This document shows positions 1 through 8,064 of a DNA stretch of 64,000 nucleotides, piece after piece. A model generated the notes under the pieces. The model saw only the letters and a program-made list of their open reading frames with translations. It was not told where the DNA came from and did not search any database. The translations under genes and the position numbers were made by a program. The stretch is from Achromobacter denitrificans NBRC 15125 (GTDB lineage Bacteria > Pseudomonadota > Gammaproteobacteria > Burkholderiales > Burkholderiaceae_B): positions 1-64,000 of the forward strand of contig NZ_BCTQ01000003.1 of NCBI RefSeq assembly GCF_001571365.1, written 5' to 3'. The first letter of the stretch is position 1. Each line of letters starts with the position of its first letter.

Positions 1-1467
1 GCCGCCGTCGAGGCGGCCGCGGGCCGCCTGGCCCAGACGGCCCGCGGTCTCTACTCGCCCGCCAGGATCGTGGAAGCCGTGCGCGCCGCCATCGAACAGC
101 CCTTCGACGAAGGCCTGCGCACCGAACGCGCGCTGTTCCTCCAGTGCCTGGACAGCCCGCAGCGCGCCGGGCTGGTGCATGCCTTCTTCGCGGAACGCGA
201 GGCCGCCAAGATCCCGGAACTGAAGCAGGCGCGGCCGCGCCGGGTGGAGCGCGTAGGCATCGTGGGCGGCGGCACCATGGGCGCGGGCATCGCCGTGGCG
301 GTGCTGGACGCCGGGCTGCCGGTGGCCATGGTGGAACAGGACGACGCCGCGCTGGAGCGCGGCCGCGCCCGCGTCGCGCAGGTGTACGACCTGCTGGTCG
401 GCAAGGGCAGGATGAGCACCGACGAGCGCGCCGAGCGCCTGGCTCGCTTCACCGGCTCGACCGGCTACGAGGCCCTGGCCGACGCCGACCTCATCATCGA
501 GGCGGTGTTCGAGGACATGGACGCCAAGCTCGCGGTCTTCGCGCAGCTGGACCGCGTGGCCAAGCCGGGCGCCGTGCTCGCCACCAATACCTCCTACCTG
601 GACGTGGACCGGATCGCGGCCGCCACGCGCGGCCCGGCCGACGTGCTGGGCCTGCACTTCTTCTCGCCGGCCAACGTGATGAAACTGCTGGAAGTGGTGG
701 TGGGCAGGCAGACCGCGCCCGACACGGTCGCCACGGGCTTCGACTTCGCGCGCCGGCTGCGCAAGATCCCGGTGCGCGCGGGCGTGTGCGACGGCTTCAT
801 CGGCAACCGCATCCTGGCCGCGTACCGGCAGGCGGCGGACCTGATGATGGAAGACGGCGCCTCGCCCTACGACATCGATGCCGCGGTGCGCGAATTCGGC
901 TACCCCATGGGCCCCTACCAGATGATGGACCTCGCCGGCGGCGATATCGGCTGGGCCACGCGCAAGCGCCGCGCCCCCACCCGCGACCCCGCGCAGCGCT
1001 ACGTGCAGATCGCCGACCGCCTGTGCGAACGCGGCTGGTTCGGCCAGAAGACGGGCCGCGGCTATTACCTCTACCCCGACGGCGCCCGCCAGGGCCGGCA
1101 GGATCCCGAAGTGCTCGCCATCATCGACGCCGAGCGGCGCCGCGCCGCAGTGACCCCGCGCCCCTTCCCGCCGGAAGAGATCCAGCGCCGCTACCTGGCC
1201 GCCATGATCAACGAAGCGGCCAACGTGCTGCGCCAGGGCATCGCGCTGCGCCCGTCCGACATCGACGTGGTGGCCGTGGCCGGTTACGGCTTTCCGCGCC
1301 ACCGCGGCGGGCCGATGCACTACGCCGACAGCGTCGGCCTGCCGCGCATCCTGGCGGACCTGCGCGAGTACGCCCGCGAGGATCCCGCCTTCTGGACGCC
1401 CTCCCCGCTGCTCGTCGAGCTGGCCGAGGCCGGCCGCGATTTCGCCAGCCTCAACCGGGCTGCCTGA
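1..1467 (+). CDS. 3-hydroxyacyl-CoA dehydrogenase region of a multifunctional beta-oxidation protein (5' partial)
   Basis: Oxidises 3-hydroxyacyl-CoA to 3-ketoacyl-CoA with NAD. The frame is open from base 1, so the gene starts outside the window. The visible first ~60 residues look like the linker that follows the enoyl-CoA hydratase domain in FadB/PimF-type fusions. A GTG at 70 is therefore probably internal. A Rossmann motif (GIVGGGTMGAG) lies near nt 256-288. The HFFSPA segment with the catalytic His is near nt 650-670, and the repeated C-terminal domain ends with a GYGFPRHRGGPMHYAD-like segment near nt 1280-1325. The stop TGA is at 1465. It heads a same-strand series (thiolase, two acyl-CoA dehydrogenases, ligase, Bug protein) with gaps of 9-41 nt. 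The gene content resembles pimFABCD of dicarboxylate degraders, so PimF is a plausible identity, but the hydratase half cannot be seen here. Confidence 0.9.
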   Translation, partial: AAVEAAAGRLAQTARGLYSPARIVEAVRAAIEQPFDEGLRTERALFLQCLDSPQRAGLVHAFFAEREAAKIPELKQARPRRVERVGIVGGGTMGAGIAVAVLDAGLPVAMVEQDDAALERGRARVAQVYDLLVGKGRMSTDERAERLARFTGSTGYEALADADLIIEAVFEDMDAKLAVFAQLDRVAKPGAVLATNTSYLDVDRIAAATRGPADVLGLHFFSPANVMKLLEVVVGRQTAPDTVATGFDFARRLRKIPVRAGVCDGFIGNRILAAYRQAADLMMEDGASPYDIDAAVREFGYPMGPYQMMDLAGGDIGWATRKRRAPTRDPAQRYVQIADRLCERGWFGQKTGRGYYLYPDGARQGRQDPEVLAIIDAERRRAAVTPRPFPPEEIQRRYLAAMINEAANVLRQGIALRPSDIDVVAVAGYGFPRHRGGPMHYADSVGLPRILADLREYAREDPAFWTPSPLLVELAEAGRDFASLNRAA

Positions 1468-1491
1468 TTCCCCTTTACGACAGGTCACTCC

Positions 1492-2673
1492 ATGCGCGAA
1501 GCCGTCATCGTCTCCACCGCCCGCACGCCCATCACCAAGGCCGGGCGCGGCGAATTCAACCTGATCGCCGGCCCCACGCTGGCCGCGCACGCCGTGCGCG
1601 CCGCGGTCGAGCGCGCCGGCGTGGACCCCGCGCTGATCGAGGATGCCATCCTCGGCTGCGGCTACCCCGAGGGCGCCACCGGCCGCAACATCGGCCGCCA
1701 GGCCGTGATCCGCGCCGGCCTGCCCGTCAGCGTCGGCGGCGCCACCATCAATCGCTATTGCGCGTCGGGCCTGCAAGCCATCGCCTCGGCCGCCAGCCGC
1801 ATCGTGATGGACGGCGCGCCGGCCATGATCGCGGGCGGCGTGGAACTGGTGTCGCAGATCCGCACCCGCGACGACGGCGTGAGCGGCATGGACCCGTGGA
1901 TCGTGGCCAACAAGCCCGATCTCTACCTGCCCATGATCGAAACCGCCGACATCGTCGCGGCGCGCTACGGCATCAGCCGCGAAGCCCAGGACCGCTACGC
2001 CGCGCAGAGCCAGGCGCGCGCCGAGGCCGCGCAGGCCGCCGGCCGCTACCGCGACGAGATCATCCCCGTCACCACCACGATGTCGGTCACCGACCGCGCG
2101 ACCGGCGCGGTCAGCGAACGCGAAGTGACGGTGGATCGGGACACCTGCAACCGCCCCGGCACGCGCTACGAGGCCCTGGCCGAGCTGGCGCCGGTGCGCG
2201 GGGCCGGCCAGTTCGTCACGGCCGGCAACGCCTCGCAACTGTCGGACGGCGCGGCGGCCTGCGTGCTGATGGAAGCCGCGCAGGCGCAACGCGCCGGCAT
2301 CGAGCCGCTGGGCGCGTTCCGCGGCCTGGCGGTGGCCGGCTGCGAGCCCGACGAAATGGGCATCGGGCCGGTCTACGCGGTGCCCAGGCTGCTGGCCCGT
2401 CACGGCCTGAGCGTGCAGGACATCGACCTCTGGGAACTGAACGAGGCCTTCGCCTCCCAGGCCCTGTACTGCCAGGAGAAGCTCGGCATCCCGATGGACC
2501 GCCTGAACGTGGACGGCGGCGCCATCGCGCTGGGCCATCCCTTCGGCGTCACCGGCGCCCGGCTCGCCGGCCACGTGCTGATCGAAGGCCGCCGCCGCGG
2601 CGCCCGCTATGCCGTCGTGACGATGTGCGTGGGCGGCGGCATGGGCGCGGCCGGACTGTTTGAAATCTATTGA
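1492..2673 (+). CDS. acetyl-CoA C-acyltransferase (thiolase, FadA/PimB-like)
   Basis: Cleaves 3-ketoacyl-CoA with CoA to give acetyl-CoA and a chain two carbons shorter. The 393 residues match the usual thiolase length. Nucleophile Cys90 lies in INRYCASG, His349 in [11 protein letters not shown], and the second catalytic Cys379 in CVGGGMG near the C-terminus. The ATG at 1492 begins directly with the family motif [11 protein letters not shown], which fixes the start. It follows the hydroxyacyl-CoA dehydrogenase by 24 nt and precedes an acyl-CoA dehydrogenase by 9 nt, so it is almost certainly co-transcribed. Thiolase assignment is secure. Chain length or dicarboxylate preference is inferred only from the neighbours. 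Confidence 0.95.
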   Translation: MREAVIVSTARTPITKAGRGEFNLIAGPTLAAHAVRAAVERAGVDPALIEDAILGCGYPEGATGRNIGRQAVIRAGLPVSVGGATINRYCASGLQAIASAASRIVMDGAPAMIAGGVELVSQIRTRDDGVSGMDPWIVANKPDLYLPMIETADIVAARYGISREAQDRYAAQSQARAEAAQAAGRYRDEIIPVTTTMSVTDRATGAVSEREVTVDRDTCNRPGTRYEALAELAPVRGAGQFVTAGNASQLSDGAAACVLMEAAQAQRAGIEPLGAFRGLAVAGCEPDEMGIGPVYAVPRLLARHGLSVQDIDLWELNEAFASQALYCQEKLGIPMDRLNVDGGAIALGHPFGVTGARLAGHVLIEGRRRGARYAVVTMCVGGGMGAAGLFEIY

Positions 2674-2682
2674 GGAATCCCC

Positions 2683-3879
2683 ATGGATCTGGAGTTCACC
2701 CCCGAGGAAAACGCCTTCCGCGATGAAGTGCGGACCTTCCTGGCCGAGCAGCTGCCCGAGCGCCTGTCGGCCCTGGTCGTCCAGGGCAAGCTGCTGGCGC
2801 GCGCCGACATGGTCGAATGGCATGCCATCCTGAACCGCCGCGGCTGGCTGGCCAGCCACTGGCCGGTGGAATACGGCGGCACCGGCTGGAGCACGGTCGA
2901 GAAGTACATTTTCGACGAGGAATGCGCGCTGGCCGGCGCGCCGCGCATCGTCCCCTTCGGCTTGAGCATGCTGGGCCCGGTGCTGATCAAGTACGGCACC
3001 GAAGCGCAGCGGCGCCATTGGCTGCCGCGCATCCTGGACGGCAGCGACTGGTGGTGCCAGGGCTATTCCGAGCCGGGCGCCGGCTCCGACCTGGCCTCCG
3101 TGAAGACCACCGCCGTGCGCGACGGCGACAGCTACATCGTCAACGGCCAGAAAACCTGGACCACGCTGGGCCAGCACGCCAACATGATTTTCTGCCTGGT
3201 GCGCACCTCGCAGGAAGGCCGCCGCCAGGAGGGCATCAGCTTCCTGCTGGTCGACATGCAAAGCCCGGGCGTGGAAGTCCGCCCCATCATCACCCTGGAC
3301 GGCGAGCACGAAGTCAACGAAGTGTTCTTCTCCGACGTGCGGGTGCCGGCGGCCAACCTGGTGGGCGAAGAGAACCGCGGCTGGACCTGCGCCAAGTACC
3401 TGCTGACCTACGAGCGCACCAACATCGCCGGCGTCGGACAATCGACGGCGGCGCTGGCGCGCCTGAGGACGGTGGCCGCGAGCCAGCGCCGGAACGGCCG
3501 GCCGCTGGCCGAAGACCCCGACTTCGCCGCCCGCCTGGCGCGCGTGGAGATCGAACTGGCCAATATGCGCACCACCAATCTGCGCGTGGTGGCCGCCGTT
3601 GCCGGCGGCGGCGCGCCGGGCGCGGAAAGCTCGATGCTGAAGATACGCGGCACCCAGATACGGCAGGAGATCAGCGCGCTGAACCGCCGCGCCATGGGCC
3701 CGTATGCGCGCCCCTTCGTGCCCGAAGCCCTGCACGAAGGCTACGGCGGCCCGGCCATCGGCCCCGAAGGCGCCGAGAGCGCCGCGGCGCAGTACTTCAA
3801 CCAACGCAAGCTGTCGATCTTCGGCGGCTCCAATGAAATCCAGAAGAACATCATCTCCAAGATGATCCTCGGGCTGTGA
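2683..3879 (+). CDS. acyl-CoA dehydrogenase, large-subunit type (PimC-like)
   Basis: FAD enzyme making the trans-2 double bond in an acyl-CoA and passing electrons to ETF. It has 398 residues with the expected N-terminal helical domain, a middle beta domain with the YSEPGAGSDLAS segment (nt ~3064-3100) and NGQKTWTT (nt ~3142-3165), and a C-terminal helical domain ending in FGGSNEIQKNII. At the place where medium-chain enzymes carry the catalytic Glu (Y-E-G-T), this protein reads F-G-G-S, so the canonical base is absent at that position. The next gene is a second, divergent acyl-CoA dehydrogenase 9 nt downstream. The pair looks like the large and small subunits of a heteromeric enzyme, as in pimC/pimD. 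Subunit pairing is inferred. Confidence 0.92.
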   Translation: MDLEFTPEENAFRDEVRTFLAEQLPERLSALVVQGKLLARADMVEWHAILNRRGWLASHWPVEYGGTGWSTVEKYIFDEECALAGAPRIVPFGLSMLGPVLIKYGTEAQRRHWLPRILDGSDWWCQGYSEPGAGSDLASVKTTAVRDGDSYIVNGQKTWTTLGQHANMIFCLVRTSQEGRRQEGISFLLVDMQSPGVEVRPIITLDGEHEVNEVFFSDVRVPAANLVGEENRGWTCAKYLLTYERTNIAGVGQSTAALARLRTVAASQRRNGRPLAEDPDFAARLARVEIELANMRTTNLRVVAAVAGGGAPGAESSMLKIRGTQIRQEISALNRRAMGPYARPFVPEALHEGYGGPAIGPEGAESAAAQYFNQRKLSIFGGSNEIQKNIISKMILGL

Positions 3880-3888
3880 GGGCTGGCC

Positions 3889-5022
3889 ATGAACTTTGAA
3901 CATACCGAAGACCGCCGCATGCTGTCGGACATGCTGCGCCGATTCGTCGCCGAGCAAAGCGGTTTCGCCGCGCGCGACCGCCACGCGCGCTCGGAACGCG
4001 GCTACAGCCTCGAACTCTGGCAGCGCTACGCCGAACTCGGCGCCATCGGCGCGCTCTTCAAGGAGGCTGACGGCGGGCTGGGCGGAACCGGCTTCGACAT
4101 TTCCGTGGTGTTCGAGGCGCTGGGCCGCGGCCTGGCCGTCGAGCCCTTCCTGGACGCCCTGATGGCGGGCAGCGCCATTGCCGAGGCCGGCTCGCCCGCC
4201 CAGCGCGAAACCCTGGAGGCTCTGATCGCGGGCGCCCTCACCGTCTCGCTGGCGCATGCCGAACCCGATTCCGGCTATGCATTGGCCGAGGTCGGCACCC
4301 GCGCCGAACAAGGCCCCGGCGGCTGGGTGCTGAACGGCGCCAAGGCGGTGGTGGCGGCCGGCGAGCACGCGGACCTGTTCCTGGTCTCGGCCCGCGGCGC
4401 CGGCGCGCCGGGCGACGAAGCCGGCATCAGCCTGTTCCTGGTGAGCGCCGGCACGCCCGGCCTGACGCTGCGCGGCTACGGCCTGATCGACGGCGGCCGC
4501 GCGGCCGAACTGACGCTGGACGGCGTCCAGCTCCCGCCCCAAGCGCTGCTGGGCGAGGCCGGCGCCGCCTACCCGGTGCTGGAGCGCGCCGTCGGCCGCG
4601 GCATCCTGGCCCTGTGCGCCGAGGCCGTGGGCGCCATGGATTGCGCGCGCGACGCCACCCTGGAATACCTGCGCACGCGCCGCCAGTTCGGCGTGCCCCT
4701 CGGCAGCTTCCAGGCCCTGCAGCACCGCATGGCGGACGTGCTGCTGGAAATCGAACAGGCGCGTTCGGCGGTGATCAACGCGGCGGCGGCGCTGGACCAC
4801 CCCGACCGCGCCACGCGCGAGCGCGCCCTGTCCGCCGCCAAATACACCATCGGCCGCATCGGCACGCTGGTGGCCGAAGAGAGCATCCAGCTGCACGGCG
4901 GCATCGGCATGACCTGGGAACTGCCGCTGGCGCACTATGCCAAGCGCCTGGTCATGATCGACCACCAGCTGGGCGACGAAGACCATCACCTGCGCCGCTA
5001 CATCGCGCTGGGACGGCGATAG
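3889..5022 (+). CDS. acyl-CoA dehydrogenase, small-subunit type (PimD-like)
   Basis: Second acyl-CoA dehydrogenase family protein of the operon, 377 residues. It keeps the helical N-terminus and the C-terminal four-helix region with RRQFGVPLGSFQALQHRMAD and ESIQLHGGIGMTWE, a segment typical of the FAD/ETF-binding C-terminal domain. The middle domain is degenerate compared with the preceding gene and lacks a clear SEPGxGSD-type signature (it reads AHAEPDSGYAL), as in small subunits of heteromeric acyl-CoA dehydrogenases. The ATG at 3889 lies 9 nt after the previous stop. The likely role is partner of the 2683-3879 product in oxidising the pathway acyl-CoA; substrate unknown. Confidence 0.9.
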   Translation: MNFEHTEDRRMLSDMLRRFVAEQSGFAARDRHARSERGYSLELWQRYAELGAIGALFKEADGGLGGTGFDISVVFEALGRGLAVEPFLDALMAGSAIAEAGSPAQRETLEALIAGALTVSLAHAEPDSGYALAEVGTRAEQGPGGWVLNGAKAVVAAGEHADLFLVSARGAGAPGDEAGISLFLVSAGTPGLTLRGYGLIDGGRAAELTLDGVQLPPQALLGEAGAAYPVLERAVGRGILALCAEAVGAMDCARDATLEYLRTRRQFGVPLGSFQALQHRMADVLLEIEQARSAVINAAAALDHPDRATRERALSAAKYTIGRIGTLVAEESIQLHGGIGMTWELPLAHYAKRLVMIDHQLGDEDHHLRRYIALGRR

Positions 5023-5038
5023 ACGGAGGACGACGGAC

Positions 5039-6970
5039 ATGACGCAGGCCCTGACCGCCCCGCCGCTGTCGCCGCCCTTCGCGGCCCCGTTCCCGGTGCG
5101 CACCGCCGACGACGTGCGCCGGCTGGCGGCCCGCCCGCTCGCCGAGACGCTGACGGTGCGCAGCACCTACGAGATCTTCCGCAACTCGGCCGCGGCCTTC
5201 GGCGACAAGACCGCGCTGACCTTCCTGCGCAGCGCCGACCCCGGCGACGAGCCCGTGCGCTGGAGCTACCGCGAACTGCTGGCCGGCATCCACCGGACGG
5301 CCAATCTGCTGCACAGCCTGGGCGTGGGTCCGGACGACGCGGTGGGCGTGCTGCTGCCGGGCTGCCTGGAATACCACCTGGCGCTGTGGGGCGGCGAGGC
5401 GGCGGGCATCGTCCAGCCGCTCAACCCCCTGCTGGCCGAGGACAAGCTCGCCTCCCTCATGAACGCGGCCCGCGCCAAGGTGCTGATCGCCTACGGGTCG
5501 GACGTGGAATGCGGCTCCTGGTCCAAGGCGCTGCGCCTGCGCGAACGCGTGCCCACGCTGCGCATGCTGCTGCGCGTGGCGCCGCTGGGCGAGCCGGCGT
5601 CCGAACGCCCCGCGCTGCCGGACGACGCGCTGGACTTCAACGCCGCGCGCGCCGCGCAGCCGGCGGACCGCCTCGTCAGCGGCCGCGACATCCAGGGCGG
5701 CGACGTGGCCGCGTATTTCCACACCGGCGGCACCACCGGCGCGCCCAAGCTCGCCATCCACACCCACGCCAACCAGGTCTTCAGCGCCTGGGCCGCGGTG
5801 CAACTGCAGAACGCCGGGCCCGGCGACGTGGTCATCAACGGCTATCCGCTGTTCCACGTGGCGGGCGTGCTGCCGGCCTCGCTGGCGGCCCTGTCGGCCG
5901 GCGTGGAGACCGTCATCCCCACCACCCTGCTGCTGCGCAACCGCGACGTGCTGCGCAATTACTGGCGCCTGGTCGAACACCACCGCGCCACCTCGCTGCA
6001 AGGCGTGCCCACCATCCTCGCGGCGCTGGCGGAGATTCCGCTGGCCGGCGCCGACATCTCGTCGCTGCGCTACTGCCGCACCGGCGCGGCGCCCTTGCCT
6101 GCCGAGCTGGCCGCGCGCTTCAAGCGCCTGTTCGGGCTGCACGTCAATGAAAGCCTGGGCATGACGGAAATGGCCGGCATCTCGACCATCTCGCCCCCGG
6201 GCTGCGAATTCCCGGTGGGCTGCGTGGGCTATCCGCTGCCCTACGTGCGGATCCGCATCGTCGGCCTGGACATGCCGGCCGGCACGCCCGCCCGCGACCT
6301 GCCCGCCGGCGTGCCCGGCATGGTGCTGTTCAAGGCGCCCAACGTCATCCCCGGTTTCCTCGACGCCGAAGACACGGCGCGCGCCTTCACCGAGGACGGC
6401 TGGCTGATCAGCGGCGACGTCGGCTACCTGGACCCGGAGGGCCGCCTGCACCTGCAAGGCCGCGCCAAGGACCTGATCATCCGCAGCGGCCACAACATCG
6501 ACCCCAAGACCATCGAGGACGCCCTCGCCTCGCACCCCGCCGTACGGCTCTGCGCGGCGGTCGGCGCGCCCGACGCCTACGCCGGCGAACTGCCCATCGC
6601 CTTCGTCACGCTGGCCGAAGGCGCCCAGGTCCAGGAGGCGGAACTGCTGGCCTACGCCGCCGAACACGTGGACGAAAGCCCGGCGCGCCCCAAGCGCGTC
6701 ATCGTGCTCGACAGCATGCCCATGACCAACGTGGGCAAGATCTACAAGCCGGACCTGCGCCGCCTGGCCGCCGCCGTCTCGGTGCAGGCCGTGGTGGAGC
6801 GCGTCTTGCGGGAAGCGGGCCTGACCGACGACGGCGCGCTGTTCCGCGTGCGGGCCGACGCGCAGCCCGACGTGGCCGTCCTGGCCGACGCCCGCGCCCC
6901 GGCGGCGCTGAAAGCCCGCCTGCGCGACGCCCTGGCCCGGTTGCCGATAAAGATCGCCTTGCGCGACTGA
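5039..6970 (+). CDS. acyl-CoA synthetase (AMP-dependent, FadD/PimA-type)
   Basis: Activates a carboxylic acid to its CoA thioester with ATP, the entry step to the operon's beta-oxidation. It has 643 residues. The P-loop YFHTGGTTGAPK lies near residue 225 (nt ~5713), and the adenylation motif NESLGMTEMAG near nt 6145-6180. SGDVGYLDPEGRLHLQGRAKDLIIRSGHNI marks the hinge (nt ~6410-6500), and the catalytic lysine region is PMTNVGKIYKPDLR (nt ~6718-6760). The N-terminal ~90 residues precede the core and resemble those of longer acyl-CoA synthetases. It sits 16 nt after the small acyl-CoA dehydrogenase and 41 nt before a Bug-type binding protein, which suggests the acid is first captured in the periplasm. 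Substrate not determinable. Confidence 0.92.
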   Translation: MTQALTAPPLSPPFAAPFPVRTADDVRRLAARPLAETLTVRSTYEIFRNSAAAFGDKTALTFLRSADPGDEPVRWSYRELLAGIHRTANLLHSLGVGPDDAVGVLLPGCLEYHLALWGGEAAGIVQPLNPLLAEDKLASLMNAARAKVLIAYGSDVECGSWSKALRLRERVPTLRMLLRVAPLGEPASERPALPDDALDFNAARAAQPADRLVSGRDIQGGDVAAYFHTGGTTGAPKLAIHTHANQVFSAWAAVQLQNAGPGDVVINGYPLFHVAGVLPASLAALSAGVETVIPTTLLLRNRDVLRNYWRLVEHHRATSLQGVPTILAALAEIPLAGADISSLRYCRTGAAPLPAELAARFKRLFGLHVNESLGMTEMAGISTISPPGCEFPVGCVGYPLPYVRIRIVGLDMPAGTPARDLPAGVPGMVLFKAPNVIPGFLDAEDTARAFTEDGWLISGDVGYLDPEGRLHLQGRAKDLIIRSGHNIDPKTIEDALASHPAVRLCAAVGAPDAYAGELPIAFVTLAEGAQVQEAELLAYAAEHVDESPARPKRVIVLDSMPMTNVGKIYKPDLRRLAAAVSVQAVVERVLREAGLTDDGALFRVRADAQPDVAVLADARAPAALKARLRDALARLPIKIALRD

Positions 6971-7011
6971 GCAGTCCCCCCACACACAACAACACCACAG
7001 GAGACAACCCC

Positions 7012-7998
7012 ATGACCCACCAGCCCCTGCGGCGCGCCTGCCTGGGCGCCTTGCTGCTCTCGATGGCCGGCGCCGCCCTGCCCTTGGCCGCCACCGCGCA
7101 AAGCGCCTTTCCCTCCAAGCCCATCACGGTGATCGTGCCTTTCCCGGCCGGCGGGTCCACCGACCGCCACATGCGCATCGTGGCGCAGGACGCCTCCAAA
7201 TACCTGGGCCAGCCCGTCATCGTGGAAAACCGGCCCGGCGCCGGCGGCACCCTGGGCCCCGCCACCATGGCCAAGACCGCCAAGCCCGACGGCTACACCA
7301 TCTCCCTGTACACCCTGGCCATGCTGCGCATGCCCTACATGCAGAAAAGCAGCTGGGACCCGATCAACGACTTCAGCTTCATCCTGGGGCTGTCGGGCTA
7401 CACCTTCGGCTTCACCGTCCGCGCCGATTCTCCGTACAAGACCTTCAACGAATACATCGAGGCCGCGCGCAAGGCGCCCGGCACCATCGACTACGGCTCC
7501 ACCGGCGTGGGCTCGTCCCCGCACCTGCTGATCGAGGAAATCGCCATCAACGCCAAGGTCAAGCTGAACCACGTGCCGTTCAAGGGCAACGCGGACATGC
7601 AGCAGGCGCTGCTGGGCGGCCACGTCATGGCGCAAAGCGACGCCACCGGCTGGGACCAGTTCGTGGACTCGGGCAAGATGCGCCTGCTCGTCACCTTCGG
7701 CGAAAAGCGCACCACCCGCTGGCCCGACGTGCCCACCGCGCAGGAACTCGGCTACAAGGTCGTGTCCACCTCGCCCTACGGCCTGGCTGGCCCCAAGGGC
7801 ATGGACCCCGCGGTCGTAAAGACGCTGCACGATGCCTTCAAGAAGGCGCTGTTCGACCCCGCCAGCATGGACGTCATGAAGCAGCTGAACCAGGAGCCCG
7901 CCTACCGCAACAGCCAGGACTACAAGGAATGGGCCCAGGCCACCTACATCAAGGAAAAGGGGCTGATCGAATACCTGGGACTGATGGCCAAGGACTGA
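7012..7998 (+). CDS. Bug/TctC-family tripartite tricarboxylate transporter substrate-binding protein
   Basis: Periplasmic solute receptor of 328 residues. The N-terminus has arginines, a hydrophobic stretch (LGALLLSMAGAALPLAATAQ) and a likely cleavage site after ~28 residues. The family signature follows: PSKPITVIVPFPAGGSTDRHMR, the VENRPGAGGTLG loop, and KPDGYTISL. GGAG... (ACAGGAGACAACCCC) before the ATG is a good ribosome site. It is the last gene of the beta-oxidation operon. No TctA/TctB membrane partners are nearby, as is usual for the many orphan Bug proteins in Bordetella and relatives. Bug proteins bind carboxylates, amino acids or amides. Here the neighbours suggest a carboxylic acid handled by the adjacent CoA ligase (inference). 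Confidence 0.93.
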   Translation: MTHQPLRRACLGALLLSMAGAALPLAATAQSAFPSKPITVIVPFPAGGSTDRHMRIVAQDASKYLGQPVIVENRPGAGGTLGPATMAKTAKPDGYTISLYTLAMLRMPYMQKSSWDPINDFSFILGLSGYTFGFTVRADSPYKTFNEYIEAARKAPGTIDYGSTGVGSSPHLLIEEIAINAKVKLNHVPFKGNADMQQALLGGHVMAQSDATGWDQFVDSGKMRLLVTFGEKRTTRWPDVPTAQELGYKVVSTSPYGLAGPKGMDPAVVKTLHDAFKKALFDPASMDVMKQLNQEPAYRNSQDYKEWAQATYIKEKGLIEYLGLMAKD

Positions 7999-8013
7999 GC
8001 GCCCAGCCTCCGC

Positions 8014-8063
8014 GCCGCCCAGGGACCGCGCGGCGCGGGCTCGATGCCCTGCGCCTGGGCGGC
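8014..8063. terminator. Bidirectional hairpin between convergent genes
   Basis: A perfect 10-bp inverted repeat, GCCGCCCAGG (8014-8023) and CCTGGGCGGC (8054-8063), encloses a second small GC hairpin (CCGCG/CGCGG, 8026-8038). It fills the 66-nt gap between the Bug stop (7998) and the autotransporter stop (8065). No T-run follows on either strand, so it could stall or protect both 3' ends rather than act as a classical intrinsic terminator. Confidence 0.55.
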
Positions 8064-8064
8064 C

